A program made the position numbers and the translations under genes. Positions 1 to 8,410 of a stretch of 64,000 nucleotides of DNA are shown piece by piece; position 1 is the stretch's first letter; the number at the start of each line of letters is the position of its first letter. The notes under the pieces are model-generated. The model ran no database searches. It was given only the letters and a program-made list of their open reading frames with translations, and was not told the DNA's origin. The stretch comes from Kiritimatiellia bacterium (GTDB lineage Bacteria > Verrucomicrobiota > Kiritimatiellia > RFP12 > UBA1067), in contig JAFRDO010000089.1 of NCBI GenBank assembly GCA_017403825.1, positions 1-64,000 of the forward strand, in the 5' to 3' direction.

Positions 1-23
1 ACTTTGCCAAACTAAACGCAAGT

Positions 24-39
24 CCCTCCCCGGGGAGGG
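24..39. repeat. Perfect 16-bp palindrome
   Basis: CCCTCCCCGGGGAGGG is a perfect palindrome in an otherwise gene-free first 170 bases. No T-run follows it, so it is not a convincing intrinsic terminator. Nothing else could be supported between 1 and 170. Confidence 0.4.
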
Positions 40-176
40 TAGGAGGAATGGACTTCGCCTACATCAACCAATCTCTGACTCTGCAACCTCCTTTGACCAA
101 CTAAACAAAATCTAAAATTGTGTTTACTCTGGCAAAGCACACAATTTTCTTTCTTGATTCACCACGGCGGACCCGA

Positions 177-189
177 TTTATGGTATAAT
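177..189 (+). promoter_or_regulatory. Extended -10 promoter (TTTATGGTATAAT)
   Basis: The sequence TTTA-TGG-TATAAT contains a perfect -10 hexamer with the TGn extension. No convincing -35 is seen, which is typical of extended -10 promoters. The same 13-mer recurs before other genes in this window (near 47841, 54728 and 62495). It would drive the small ORF at 211 and the truncated ATPase gene at 324. Confidence 0.6.
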
Positions 190-210
190 CATCGCCGTCT
201 GAAAACCCTC

Positions 211-324
211 ATGGAGAACGCAATCCGAAAGACGCGCTTGAACCATTCTTTCCCGAGCCGACGGCATGGTGTTTCTGCCATACGGGGTAGTGGTGGCAGC
301 GGATCGGACAAGAGGAGAATCTGA
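211..324 (+). CDS. Possible 37-residue leader ORF
   Basis: The first ATG after the extended -10 promoter opens a 37-codon basic, Ser/Gly-rich frame. Its TGA overlaps the ATG of the next gene by one base, which would permit translational coupling. There is no recognisable domain and no Shine-Dalgarno sequence. It may be only the transcribed leader of the gene at 324. Confidence 0.2.
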   Translation: MENAIRKTRLNHSFPSRRHGVSAIRGSGGSGSDKRRI

Positions 325-899
325 TGCAGTGGATGTTCAGCACATACAAGCCTGACGACACCCAGCGCGACTCGGTGAGCGGGGAGTTCTTCCGCAACAC
401 GCGGCTGGAGTCCGTTATCCGCGAGGCTATCCAGAACTCGCTTGATGCGCGCGAGGGCAAGGGCAAGGCCGCCGTTGTGCGAATCTACTATTCTGGCGAG
501 GCTGGCGCGGTGTCGGGCGCGGAATACGCGAAGCTCTACCGTGGCCCTGAGGCGGATGCCCACTACGCGCACAAGAACAGCGGGCTGGAGAACGTGCCGA
601 AGGCGGACGAGCCTTGCGTATTCATGACGATCGAGGACTTCGGGACGACGGGGCTCACGGGCGATGTCACGCTGCGCCCGACCGAAGACGAGCTGGAGAA
701 TGACCGCATCAAGGGCAACTACTACAACTTCTTCTTCCGCGAGAACAGGTCCGACAAGGCGGGCGATGGCGCTCTCGGCAGTTGGGGCGCGGGCAAGATC
801 ATGTTCATGAAGGCGAGCCGCCTTCGCACAGCGTTTACCTTGTCTGACACAGAGACCATTCGGGGCGTACTTGATGTTCATCCAATAGTTATGATGTAG
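324..899 (+). pseudogene. Truncated GHKL (HSP90/MutL-like) ATPase
   Basis: The frame starts at an ATG behind AGAGGAGA and encodes 191 residues. Residues 30-45 contain REAIQNSLDAR, matching the GHKL N-box (E..QNSxDA). Further on, IEDFGTTGLTGD fits the DxGxxG box and GSWGAGKIMFMKAS fits the glycine-rich ATP lid. These define a Bergerat-fold ATPase domain like those in large defence-associated ATPases paired with nucleases. The family is normally several hundred residues longer. Here the reading frame switches to an unrelated tail after about residue 165 and stops, so the gene looks like a deletion remnant. The nuclease-like gene at 924 follows closely, consistent with a decayed defence operon. 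Confidence 0.6.
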
Positions 900-923
900 G
901 CGCGAACAGAAAGGACTTGCACT

Positions 924-1700
924 ATGATTGAAATGGCGGCAAAGAACAAGAAGATGATGCTTGCGGGACTTTTCCTCTCGAAGTTCAACGAGAAAGGATT
1001 TTCCGCTCTTGGGTACAAGAATTTCTCTGAAGCTTATCGTGGCCTTGCGGCGGTTGTTGGAGGTCCGTGGCGTTCTGTTAAACAATATCGAGATGAATTT
1101 GATCCCGCATTTGACAATGGGCGCAAGGGATGGCACAAAAGAAAAATGCATCCGTCTCGCAAAGTGTTTCTTGATGAATATGGTGGGATGGAACTTGACG
1201 AATTTGCTCAGCTTGTGCAGACTCAGTTCGCAAACGAAGGAGATGTTGACCTTGATATAAATCACGCGGTGTATCAAGCTGGCGTTACGCCTGCCAGCAA
1301 AGGCACTTTCGCTGCGCGTATGATGACGGGGAAGGGTGCTGAAAACTATTTTGAAGAGCATTACGTTGAATATCCGCGCTTCACGCCTTGTGAAATAAAG
1401 CGTACTACTGACATTGGATGTGGATTTGATTTCAAACTGACTCCGCCAAAAGAGGAGTTCCTTGGTGTAGAGGTGAAAGGGCTTGCTAGGCGTAGCGGGC
1501 AGATACAACTTACCGAAAAAGAGTTCATGATGGCTCGCAGGCTCGAAAAGCGGTTCTATCTTTATGTGGTTACAAATTTTGCACATGAGCCAGTGCCTCG
1601 TGTCATCGAGAATCCACTCAAATCCGGAATCCCATTCGAGTGTCGCGCTAACACCATTTCGCAAAAAGTTTGGACTACAACAATCTCTGCGTCAGCTTAA
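924..1700 (+). CDS. DUF3883-like (NO VEIN C-terminal) putative nuclease
   Basis: A 258-residue protein starting at ATG 924, eight bases after AAAGGA. Residues 130-225 look like a DUF3883 domain: GAENYFEEHY, then TDIGCGFDFK, then FLGVEVKG and ELTE-type QLTEKEF. The D...ExK spacing (GFDF ... VEVK) is that of the PD-(D/E)XK restriction-nuclease fold. DUF3883 domains are common in anti-phage helicase and nuclease systems. The N-terminal 120 residues are lysine- and aromatic-rich and were not recognised. It follows the broken ATPase gene after 24 bases, suggesting the two once formed one operon. Nuclease activity is inferred from motif spacing only. Confidence 0.6.
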   Translation: MIEMAAKNKKMMLAGLFLSKFNEKGFSALGYKNFSEAYRGLAAVVGGPWRSVKQYRDEFDPAFDNGRKGWHKRKMHPSRKVFLDEYGGMELDEFAQLVQTQFANEGDVDLDINHAVYQAGVTPASKGTFAARMMTGKGAENYFEEHYVEYPRFTPCEIKRTTDIGCGFDFKLTPPKEEFLGVEVKGLARRSGQIQLTEKEFMMARRLEKRFYLYVVTNFAHEPVPRVIENPLKSGIPFECRANTISQKVWTTTISASA

Positions 1701-1885
1701 TGATATTGACAAAATGCAGTGTGGAAGGAAACGTTACGGCTATATGCCGTCGATACAAGTTTGAAAGATTTATTCGGTCTTTGGACGTTGAGCATTCGAC
1801 ATGCGTTGGGCAGGAAAAGGCGTCGTCGCAGTGTCGGAAACACAGGCGGAGCTTTTCTGAAAAAGCGTATAGTTGCGATGTAAGA

Positions 1886-1957
1886 ATGACATTGCTTGAG
1901 GAGATGGCAAAAGGTGAAGGCGCCACGCTGGAGTTCAAGGAGGCAGTTGCCGCGTGA
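1886..1957 (+). pseudogene. Fragment of an AlbA_2 (Schlafen-like) gene 5' end
   Basis: A 23-codon frame reads MTLLEEMAKGEGATLEFKEA before stopping. This matches the usual opening of an AlbA_2 domain (GE...LEFKE). The frame ends immediately upstream of a complete AlbA_2 gene at 1974, so this is probably the stub of a second, deleted copy. The 185 bases between 1701 and 1885 hold no supportable gene. Confidence 0.4.
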
Positions 1958-1973
1958 TGGTCAGGAGGCTTGA

Positions 1974-3530
1974 TTGAACATGAATTTAGACAAGTTCAAG
2001 AATGATCTGATGATTGGCGAAACTTCGTCAATTGAATTTAAGCGATGTGGGACTGAGGTTGAACATGATGTGTTCGAGTCAATCTGCGCGTTCCTTAATC
2101 GCTTTGGTGGTGACGTTTACCTAGGTGTACTGAATGATGGTGCCGTTGTGGGAGTCAACGCCAACAATGCCGCTTCAATGATGAAGAACATTGTCAACGT
2201 TGTCGGTAATCCCAATGTGTTCAAGCCATCGCCGTATATTGAGGTCGGTTCCTTCATGTGGGATGGTAAGACGGTCATTCACATCCATGTGCCCGTCAGC
2301 GGTGATGTTCATTCCTATCGCGGTGACATCTATGACCGCATGGGCGAGGTGGACGTGAAGATCAAGGTGACGGCGCAGATAGCCGATCTCTATATGCGCA
2401 AAAAGGGCATCTACACCGAACGCGAGGTCTTCCCGCGTCTGAAGCTTGAAGATTTCCGCTTGGATCTGCTGCCGCTTGTGCGCAGGGAAGCGCAGAATAA
2501 TCTGACGGATGGCAAGAGGCATCCGTGGATGGATATGGATGATGAGGCGCTGTTCCGCGCGTCAGGACTGATAGATGAGGACAAGACAACCAAAGAAATC
2601 GGTTTCAACTTGGCTGCGGTCTTGCTCTTGGGTAAGGACGAAACGCTGATGCGCATTTGTCCGCAATATGAAACGGATGCGCTGTTGCGCGTAGTGAATG
2701 TTGATCGCTACGACGATCGGCGCATTGTCCGCACGAATCTTCTTGAAAGCTATGACGAACTTTTGGAGTTTTCACGCAAGCATCTGCCCGCGCCTTTCTT
2801 TCTTGAGGAGGACAAACGGCTTAATCTGCGTGAGATCATCGTCCGCGAGATGGTGGCAAATCTGCTGATCCATCGTGAGTACACGAGCTTGGACAAATCC
2901 GAGTTTGTCATTGAACGTGAGAGGATGTATACATCGAATCCGTGCAATCCCATGCAGGATGGACGGATAACGCCAGAGAACGTTCGCCCGCGCGCGAAGA
3001 ATCCCATCATCGCAGGATTCTTCCGGGAGATAGGACGTGCTGATTGTTTGGGTTCGGGAGTCCGCAATCTTTACAAGTACTGCAAGGACTATGGTGGGGC
3101 CGATCCGGTATTCGTTGAGGGCAATAGTTTTGTCATAGCCGTCTCACTGAAGAAGCTTGATCCTATTCGGTTCCCATTCAAAAAACCGTCAATTGGGTCT
3201 GAAAAACCGTCAATTGGGCCTGAAAAACCGTCAATTGGGCCTGAAAAACCGTCAATTGGATTTGAAAAACCGTCAATTGAGACCTTGGCATCAAAGTATA
3301 ATTTAACACATCCAACAGCTGAAAACATCCATAAGTTGCTGTGTACCTTTGGAACGCACATTGTTTTTGGGCGATCAATGATCATGGCTGAGACGGGTTT
3401 GGAGATAACTGCTGCAGGTGTCTTGATCAATGCAATGCTAAAACATCGTTTGCTTGATACGGTTAAGGGACATGGCAAAGGCAAGTATCGCTTTCGCGCT
3501 ACAATTCTGACAGATGAAGAGTGTGAGTAA
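1974..3530 (+). CDS. AlbA_2 / HATPase_c_4 / winged-helix regulator-like protein
   Basis: 518 residues from TTG 1974 (or ATG 1980), both served by AGGAGG at 1963-1968. Residues 15-50 (SSIEFKRCG ... FGGDVYLGV) match the AlbA_2/Schlafen-like domain. Residues 290-400 (IIVREMVANLLIHREY ... GRADCLGSGVRNL) match the C-terminal HATPase_c_4 region of the RecG-like/AlbA_2 ATP-binding family. A linker of five near-identical heptads (EKPSIGP type) follows, then a C-terminal winged-helix-like segment. Members are often found in defence islands or as regulators; their biochemical role is not settled. A second full member lies inside the type I RM operon at 35621. Confidence 0.75.
   Translation: MNMNLDKFKNDLMIGETSSIEFKRCGTEVEHDVFESICAFLNRFGGDVYLGVLNDGAVVGVNANNAASMMKNIVNVVGNPNVFKPSPYIEVGSFMWDGKTVIHIHVPVSGDVHSYRGDIYDRMGEVDVKIKVTAQIADLYMRKKGIYTEREVFPRLKLEDFRLDLLPLVRREAQNNLTDGKRHPWMDMDDEALFRASGLIDEDKTTKEIGFNLAAVLLLGKDETLMRICPQYETDALLRVVNVDRYDDRRIVRTNLLESYDELLEFSRKHLPAPFFLEEDKRLNLREIIVREMVANLLIHREYTSLDKSEFVIERERMYTSNPCNPMQDGRITPENVRPRAKNPIIAGFFREIGRADCLGSGVRNLYKYCKDYGGADPVFVEGNSFVIAVSLKKLDPIRFPFKKPSIGSEKPSIGPEKPSIGPEKPSIGFEKPSIETLASKYNLTHPTAENIHKLLCTFGTHIVFGRSMIMAETGLEITAAGVLINAMLKHRLLDTVKGHGKGKYRFRATILTDEECE
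3181..3281 (+). repeat. Five tandem 21-bp units inside the AlbA_2 gene
   Basis: The unit AAAAACCGTCAATTGGGTCTG starts at 3181, 3202, 3223, 3244 and 3265, with few differences and a partial last copy. It keeps the reading frame and encodes the heptad KPSIGxE between the ATPase and winged-helix regions. Copy-number change would alter linker length without a frameshift. Confidence 0.9.
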
Positions 3531-3550
3531 TAATTTTGCAGAGGTGCGGT

Positions 3551-5749
3551 ATGATGCTGGCGGCGTATCATGACTGCGTGAAAGTTCGCGCGGCGCAGGC
3601 GGCGCTCAGGAGGGCGCAGAGTGACTGGGAGAGCTTCCAGATCGTCAGGGAGTTCGGATCCAACGCCTTCCGCAACTTGCTTGCCAAGGCGGGGATTGAC
3701 ACCTACGGAAAGTTCCTTGATTTCAACGCGGAGCGGTTGTGGGCGATTCCGGGCATCGGCAAGACGAAAGTCGAGGAGTTCAAAATCGTCCGTGAGCTTT
3801 TTGACTGCGGAAGCAGGCGCGATGTCCCGCCGCCCCTTCCGCAGAAGAACGATGAGGTCAAAGAGGAGATCCCGCCAGATTTCAATGACGTTCCGCACGC
3901 GAACGAACCGATTCCGGGATGGCGGCTGAAAGAACTTGGAACAAAGTGCCACAACATCATAGAGTCGTTGTGTCCGGGCTGCCGCGCCGGAGATGTCGCC
4001 GGCCTCACGCGGAAAGCCCTCCTAGCGAAAAAGAACTGTGCGAAGAAGAGGGCGGATGCGATCATGACGCTTGTGAAGGCATGCCGGGACGGGTCTGTCT
4101 GGACGCCCACCGGGGTGTTCGCCAAGCATGCGAACGAGTTTGATTCGCTCTCGGACATGATTCTCAAATCGATACAAGGTGATATTTCGCTGAATGACGC
4201 ATACTTCGCGGTCATGCGGATGTACCTCGGACTTCTGGATGTGACGAAGTGCGAGACCTTGCGGGAGACTGGCAAATGCATACATGTGACGCATGAGTGT
4301 GTTCGCCAGATGGGAAAGAAGGTACTTAAGGCCCTGAAGGAAGCGCGTTCGGCAACCGGATTCTCGGATCTTGCAGCTTGGGCGGCCGGTTTCTTTGAGG
4401 CACATGGCATGGAGGCGTCAGAGGCAGAGATCGTCGAATCCGCAGCCAATGCCTTCGGGTGGATCAAGCCGACGGCGTTCAGCCTCGGGCTTGTTCTGGA
4501 GAAACTTGGATTTGAGATGGTTGTCAATCCGCAGACTGGGCTTGTGGCGTGGAACAGGGACGGATGCTATGACTGGGTGGCGGCATACAAGCCGCCGACA
4601 AGCACGGAAATGCGGCGCGCGGCGATAAAGGCGGTTCTTCAGGAAGCCGGGCGGGACGGCTTGACGATTGACGAGATCATATCGGCGTGCACAAAGAAAC
4701 ATGCCAATGCCGATGTCGGCGAAGGGAATGTGCGCGGGTGCCTGAGCAATGGAGGGGATTTGGACAGTGATGGAACTCGCATCATCGGTTTCTTGCGTGG
4801 CAAGAGGGGCGAGGGCGGAACGCGCTATTCCCTCAACACGTTCTTCCAAGATGACGAGACGAAATCTGTACTCAAGAAAGCCGGTGAGGAGCTCAAGGCG
4901 TACGTGGAGAAAACGGGTTTTGGCGTCGTTGACGTATGGAAGATATGGCATCGGCACAAGGATGATTTGCCCGCAGATAAGTATTTGCCGAAGCTTGGAT
5001 TCTACATGATGATGCGTGATGTCGGTGCGGGCGGTCTGTGCTACAAGGACTATCCCAGGGTATCGTACGAAGGGATGGAAGTGTGCGAGAACGCGTATTG
5101 GTGGGAGCTTTACGAATATTTCCATTACTGCGGACACAGCACGGCCACCTTCGCGCAGATCATGAGTTTCTTCGTCGATTGCCTGGGAGTCCAGCCGAAC
5201 GTTGCGGTTGGCAGCACCTTCCCGATCATGGGGCTGAGCAAGGTGGAAGGTGCCATGAACGCGCCGTATGAGATCAAGCGCCCGCCAATCCCTAAGGCCA
5301 CGCCGACGGTTCTTCTGAAAACGACGCAGAGGGACGAGACGCTGTCGCTCATCAAGGCGGATGGCAAGTACGCGATCCATTCCGATTATTTTGACGAAGA
5401 CGGACATGCCATCTACCATCCTACATACGTGAGAATCTTCATGCGTGCCCTAGAAAAATCGGGGATTGAATTCTCCCATGAAGAACTCACCCAGCTTACA
5501 GACGCTGGATGGTGCAAGCAACTCTTGAAGATTCCGCATCCGTTGCTAAAGAAAGCCAATGGTGACCAGCCAAAGGGCAAAGGGTACTGGCTGGAGAAGT
5601 TCAATTTCAATGGCGAGATGTTCTATGTGTGCTGCGATTGGCACCAGGCGAACAAGTCCGCCTTTGATACCTGGGCGGAGAGCAAGGCAAAACAGGCCGG
5701 TTTTAAGTTTGAGCCATACGAGATAGATGGTGCAGAGGAAGATGAGTGA
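3551..5749 (+). CDS. Large protein with alpha-CTD-like HhH and sigma-4-like HTH motifs
   Basis: 732 residues from ATG 3551 (ATG 3554 also possible) behind AGAGGTG. Residues 30-80 (NAFRNLLAKAGIDTYGKFLD ... LWAIPGIGKTKVEE) resemble the helix-hairpin-helix of the RNA polymerase alpha C-terminal domain. Around residues 230-265, TLRETGKCIHVTHECVRQMG resembles sigma-70 region 4 (TLEEIG..VTRERVRQIE). A further HTH-like segment (LTIDEIISAC ... GNVRGCLSN) lies near residue 365. The C-terminal half was not recognised. It starts 20 bases after the AlbA_2 gene and is probably co-transcribed with it. DNA binding is likely; any transcriptional or defence role is inference. Confidence 0.55.
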   Translation: MMLAAYHDCVKVRAAQAALRRAQSDWESFQIVREFGSNAFRNLLAKAGIDTYGKFLDFNAERLWAIPGIGKTKVEEFKIVRELFDCGSRRDVPPPLPQKNDEVKEEIPPDFNDVPHANEPIPGWRLKELGTKCHNIIESLCPGCRAGDVAGLTRKALLAKKNCAKKRADAIMTLVKACRDGSVWTPTGVFAKHANEFDSLSDMILKSIQGDISLNDAYFAVMRMYLGLLDVTKCETLRETGKCIHVTHECVRQMGKKVLKALKEARSATGFSDLAAWAAGFFEAHGMEASEAEIVESAANAFGWIKPTAFSLGLVLEKLGFEMVVNPQTGLVAWNRDGCYDWVAAYKPPTSTEMRRAAIKAVLQEAGRDGLTIDEIISACTKKHANADVGEGNVRGCLSNGGDLDSDGTRIIGFLRGKRGEGGTRYSLNTFFQDDETKSVLKKAGEELKAYVEKTGFGVVDVWKIWHRHKDDLPADKYLPKLGFYMMMRDVGAGGLCYKDYPRVSYEGMEVCENAYWWELYEYFHYCGHSTATFAQIMSFFVDCLGVQPNVAVGSTFPIMGLSKVEGAMNAPYEIKRPPIPKATPTVLLKTTQRDETLSLIKADGKYAIHSDYFDEDGHAIYHPTYVRIFMRALEKSGIEFSHEELTQLTDAGWCKQLLKIPHPLLKKANGDQPKGKGYWLEKFNFNGEMFYVCCDWHQANKSAFDTWAESKAKQAGFKFEPYEIDGAEEDE

Positions 5750-5795
5750 AAGTGTAAAGCCAGATGAGGGCCGTTAGAAAGAATTTAAATCGGTC

Positions 5796-6284
5796 GTGTC
5801 ATTAGAGATTGAGAGAAAGTTTCTGGTGAAAGGCGAGGCGTGGCGCGTGTTGGCCGAGCCTGTGCGCATTCGCCAGGGGTATGTGGCGACTAAGGACGGC
5901 ACGACGGTGCGCGTTAGGGTCGCCGGAGATGTTGCGTTCATTACGCTGAAGGATCATGCCGTCGGGCTTGTGCGCCATGAATTCGAGTATTCGATTCCGC
6001 CTGCCGACGCCGAAGCGATCCTCGATACGATGTGCGGGGATCTCGTGGAGAAGAACCGCTATCGCATTCTCGCCGCAGAGCCGGGGCTGGCGTGGGAAGT
6101 GGATGAATACTTCGGCGCGAACGCACCTCTTGTCACGGCGGAAATTGAATTGCCAGACGAAAAAACCGTCGTCGCCTTGCCAGAATGGATCGGCCGTGAG
6201 GTCACGGACGATCACCGCTACAAAAACAATAATCTAGCTGTTAACCCGTTTTCGGAGTGGTATGAAAAGGAGGGGACAAAATGA
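5796..6284 (+). CDS. CYTH-domain protein
   Basis: 162 residues starting at GTG 5796, giving the typical N-terminus MSLEIERKFLV. EIERK is the ExExK signature of CYTH enzymes (adenylate cyclase class IV, thiamine triphosphatase and inorganic triphosphatase). RIRQGYV, TVRVRV and a C-terminal YKNNNLA further match short bacterial members. The length equals a stand-alone CYTH domain with no CHAD fusion. The likely activity is hydrolysis of triphosphate or a related phosphoanhydride in the cytosol; the substrate cannot be read from sequence. No clear Shine-Dalgarno is seen. Its stop overlaps the next gene by four bases. Confidence 0.85.
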   Translation: MSLEIERKFLVKGEAWRVLAEPVRIRQGYVATKDGTTVRVRVAGDVAFITLKDHAVGLVRHEFEYSIPPADAEAILDTMCGDLVEKNRYRILAAEPGLAWEVDEYFGANAPLVTAEIELPDEKTVVALPEWIGREVTDDHRYKNNNLAVNPFSEWYEKEGTK

Positions 6285-6511
6285 AGAAAATAGTGTTGAT
6301 AGTTGCGCTTTCCTTGGCAATGATTGCAAAGGCCGACTACTGGATGACGTTCTGCAAGACGCCGGGCGGGCAGCAGTATTCGCAGGTCGGGTATGTGAAG
6401 CCAGATGTCGACGGATTCGTGACGATCAAGGCGGGTGCGATAACGGTTATCGTGTACAAGACGCAGGTGTGGTACCAGAAGATGCCCGGTGAAGCGCCGG
6501 CGGAGCCGTAA
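6281..6511 (+). CDS. Small exported protein of unknown function
   Basis: 76 residues starting at ATG 6281 inside the CYTH stop (ATGA overlap), behind a strong AGGAGGGG. The first 18 residues (MKKIVLIVALSLAMIAKA) form a clean Sec signal peptide with AKA before the cleavage point. The mature part is about 58 residues, aromatic- and valine-rich, with one Cys and a Pro/Glu-rich end. No family was recognised. The overlap makes co-translation with the CYTH protein likely. Confidence 0.6.
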   Translation: MKKIVLIVALSLAMIAKADYWMTFCKTPGGQQYSQVGYVKPDVDGFVTIKAGAITVIVYKTQVWYQKMPGEAPAEP

Positions 6512-6559
6512 TTAGTGAAAACATAGGCGTGGGATAATGGCATCATCTTGTAATCAAGA

Positions 6560-7786
6560 ATGCGGATGCAACGATTAAAAACCATTTTGGCTTGTCTGGG
6601 GCCTGGGATATTCGCGATTGGCTATACGATCGGGACTGGATCGGTCACCTCTATGGCCAAGGCCGGAGCGGATTACGGGCTGGGACTTCTTTGGGTGCTG
6701 GCGCTTTCATGCTTGTTTTCGGGCGTGTTGATGGAGGCCTACGGGCGGATGGCGGCGGTGACTGGCGAGACGTCGCTTCGGGCGATTCGGGATCATTTGC
6801 CGTGCGGCAAGGTCTTCGCGTGGCTCGTCTTCGCAGGGGTGGTGATGGGTCAGTACACGTGTCTCGGCGGCATACTGACGCTCTCGTCCGGTGCTATTTC
6901 GGAAATGGTCGGCGGCAAAGTTCCTCCGTTTGCAATCGCTGTCGGCATATCGCTTGCGATGTATGCGTTATTGATGATCGGACGCTATTCGGCGTTCGAG
7001 ACGATCTTGGCGTTCTTTGTCGGCATCATGACGCTGACTTTTCTGGCGAGCGTTTTTGTGACAATGCCGGATGCGCCGACATTGGCGAAGGCGACAACGC
7101 CGATTTTGCCGAAGGACGGCAAGTCGCTTCTGATGCTTGCGGCTTTTGTGGGGACGACGATGGCCGCGCCGACCTTCGTGACGCGTCCGCTCATCATCCG
7201 CGAAAAGAGACTGACTGCGGACGACATCGGCAAGCAGCGGATTGACTCGTGGTTTTCGGCGTTTGTCATGTTCGTCATCTCCGGCTCGATTGTTTTCGTG
7301 GCGACGGGCGCCTTGTGGGCGCATGGAAAAAGCATCGACAAGATTCTGGACATGGCTGGAACGCTCGAGCCGCTCGCGGGCAAGGCGGCGGTCGTCATCT
7401 TTATGTTCGGCGTCCTGGCGGCGGGTCTCTCGTCCATCTTCCCGATCCTGATGGTCGCGCCGATTCTCCTGTCGGACTACAAGAGCGGCAAGATGGAGAC
7501 GAACACGCCGCTTTTCCGCGTCATCTGCCTTGTAGCCTGTATGTGGGCGCTTGTCGTTCCGGCTCTCGGCGGAAATCCCGTTGCAGTGACAATTGCCGCG
7601 CAGATTTCCAATGTCTTTGTCTTGCCGCTGACAGTGCTGGCAATCCTTCTTTTGCTGAATCGAAAGGATCTGATGGGGGCGCATCGCGCCGGGGCGTTCG
7701 CCAACGCGGGACTGGGCCTTGCGCTTGTTTTCTCGTTGGCCATTGCCTATACGGGCGGCAAGGCGTTGTTGGGATTGGTTCTGTGA
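6560..7786 (+). CDS. Divergent Nramp-family metal ion transporter
   Basis: 408 residues (ATG 6560, alternative ATG 6566) with about eleven hydrophobic segments. The opening LGPGIFAIGYTIGTGSVTSM matches the first Nramp transmembrane helix, but the metal-binding DPGN motif is replaced by TIGTGS. The helix-6 region reads TMAAPTFVTRP, where canonical members have MPHN. The fold is therefore Nramp-like while the substrate is uncertain: manganese or iron transport cannot be assumed. It is preceded by a 48-base gap containing GGATAAT, a weak -10 candidate. The final residues end before a pyrimidine-rich stretch without a clear hairpin. Confidence 0.75.
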   Translation: MRMQRLKTILACLGPGIFAIGYTIGTGSVTSMAKAGADYGLGLLWVLALSCLFSGVLMEAYGRMAAVTGETSLRAIRDHLPCGKVFAWLVFAGVVMGQYTCLGGILTLSSGAISEMVGGKVPPFAIAVGISLAMYALLMIGRYSAFETILAFFVGIMTLTFLASVFVTMPDAPTLAKATTPILPKDGKSLLMLAAFVGTTMAAPTFVTRPLIIREKRLTADDIGKQRIDSWFSAFVMFVISGSIVFVATGALWAHGKSIDKILDMAGTLEPLAGKAAVVIFMFGVLAAGLSSIFPILMVAPILLSDYKSGKMETNTPLFRVICLVACMWALVVPALGGNPVAVTIAAQISNVFVLPLTVLAILLLLNRKDLMGAHRAGAFANAGLGLALVFSLAIAYTGGKALLGLVL

Positions 7787-7854
7787 TCGTCTGTGCAGTT
7801 TCCTTTCTGTTTCTTTTTTTTCTGTGCCTTTGCGCTTGACGAACTTCCGAGGCA

Positions 7855-8409
7855 TCATTCCTTGGAAACCGTCTCCATGCGCGCGGCCTCGGCTTCGAGG
7901 GTTTCGGCGCGGGCGACATCGACCTTGCAGCAACAGCACTTGCCGCACCTGAGGCAGCGGGCGAGGTTGCGCATCCCGTTGAGAAGCTTCTGGTCGGCGG
8001 CCGCCTCCCACCAGCCGCGTGCGAAACGCCCGAGCTTGAACGCGTTCGACGGCTCGAGTTCCGGACAATAGAGGGCGGCAAGGTAGTTTTGGGAGTTGGC
8101 GCAGCCCGCATTTGCCGCAAGGTTGTACCAGTATTGCGCCAGATTCGGCTTGTCCAGCCACTCGCATTTCTCACGATCGTCGCCAATGTCGTTTTCCGAC
8201 CAGAAAAACGCATGCCCGACGTCGCCCTGGGCTTCGGCATCGCCTTGAATCGCGCGTAGGATCGTGTGCAAGAACGAGCTGCTTGCGCGTGGTTGCTCGC
8301 TCCACAGCCGGAAGACGTCCAACGTCTCCATGACCTCCACGTCGCCGTTGCGGTCGGCCTTGTCGTAGGCGTCCTCGAGGTCGCCGTAGATGTCGAACGA
8401 GCGCGTCAT
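7855..8409 (-). CDS. Sel1-repeat-like protein with Cys cluster
   Basis: 184 residues, minus strand, started at 8409 behind a perfect AGGAGGTG. Residues 60-125 contain Sel1-like helical repeats (AQGDVGHAFFW ... AQYWYNLAANAGCANSQNYLAALY). The C-terminus carries CLRCGKCCCCK, a dense cysteine cluster that could bind metal. It is the last gene of a four-gene minus-strand operon; its start lies one base beyond the HIRAN gene stop. Sel1 repeats mediate protein contacts; no enzymatic role is suggested. Confidence 0.6.
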   Translation of the reverse strand: MTRSFDIYGDLEDAYDKADRNGDVEVMETLDVFRLWSEQPRASSSFLHTILRAIQGDAEAQGDVGHAFFWSENDIGDDREKCEWLDKPNLAQYWYNLAANAGCANSQNYLAALYCPELEPSNAFKLGRFARGWWEAAADQKLLNGMRNLARCLRCGKCCCCKVDVARAETLEAEAARMETVSKE

Positions 8410-8410
8410 G

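Noticed and set aside
189..1664. Long open frame on the minus strand opposite the ATPase and DUF3883 genes
   Set aside because: Basic, low-complexity translation with no domain, antisense to genes with clear motifs and ribosome sites; long antisense frames are expected in GC-rich third-position DNA.
3181..3281. CRISPR-like regular repeats
   Set aside because: The 21-bp units are contiguous without spacers and encode an in-frame heptad; no cas genes are near.
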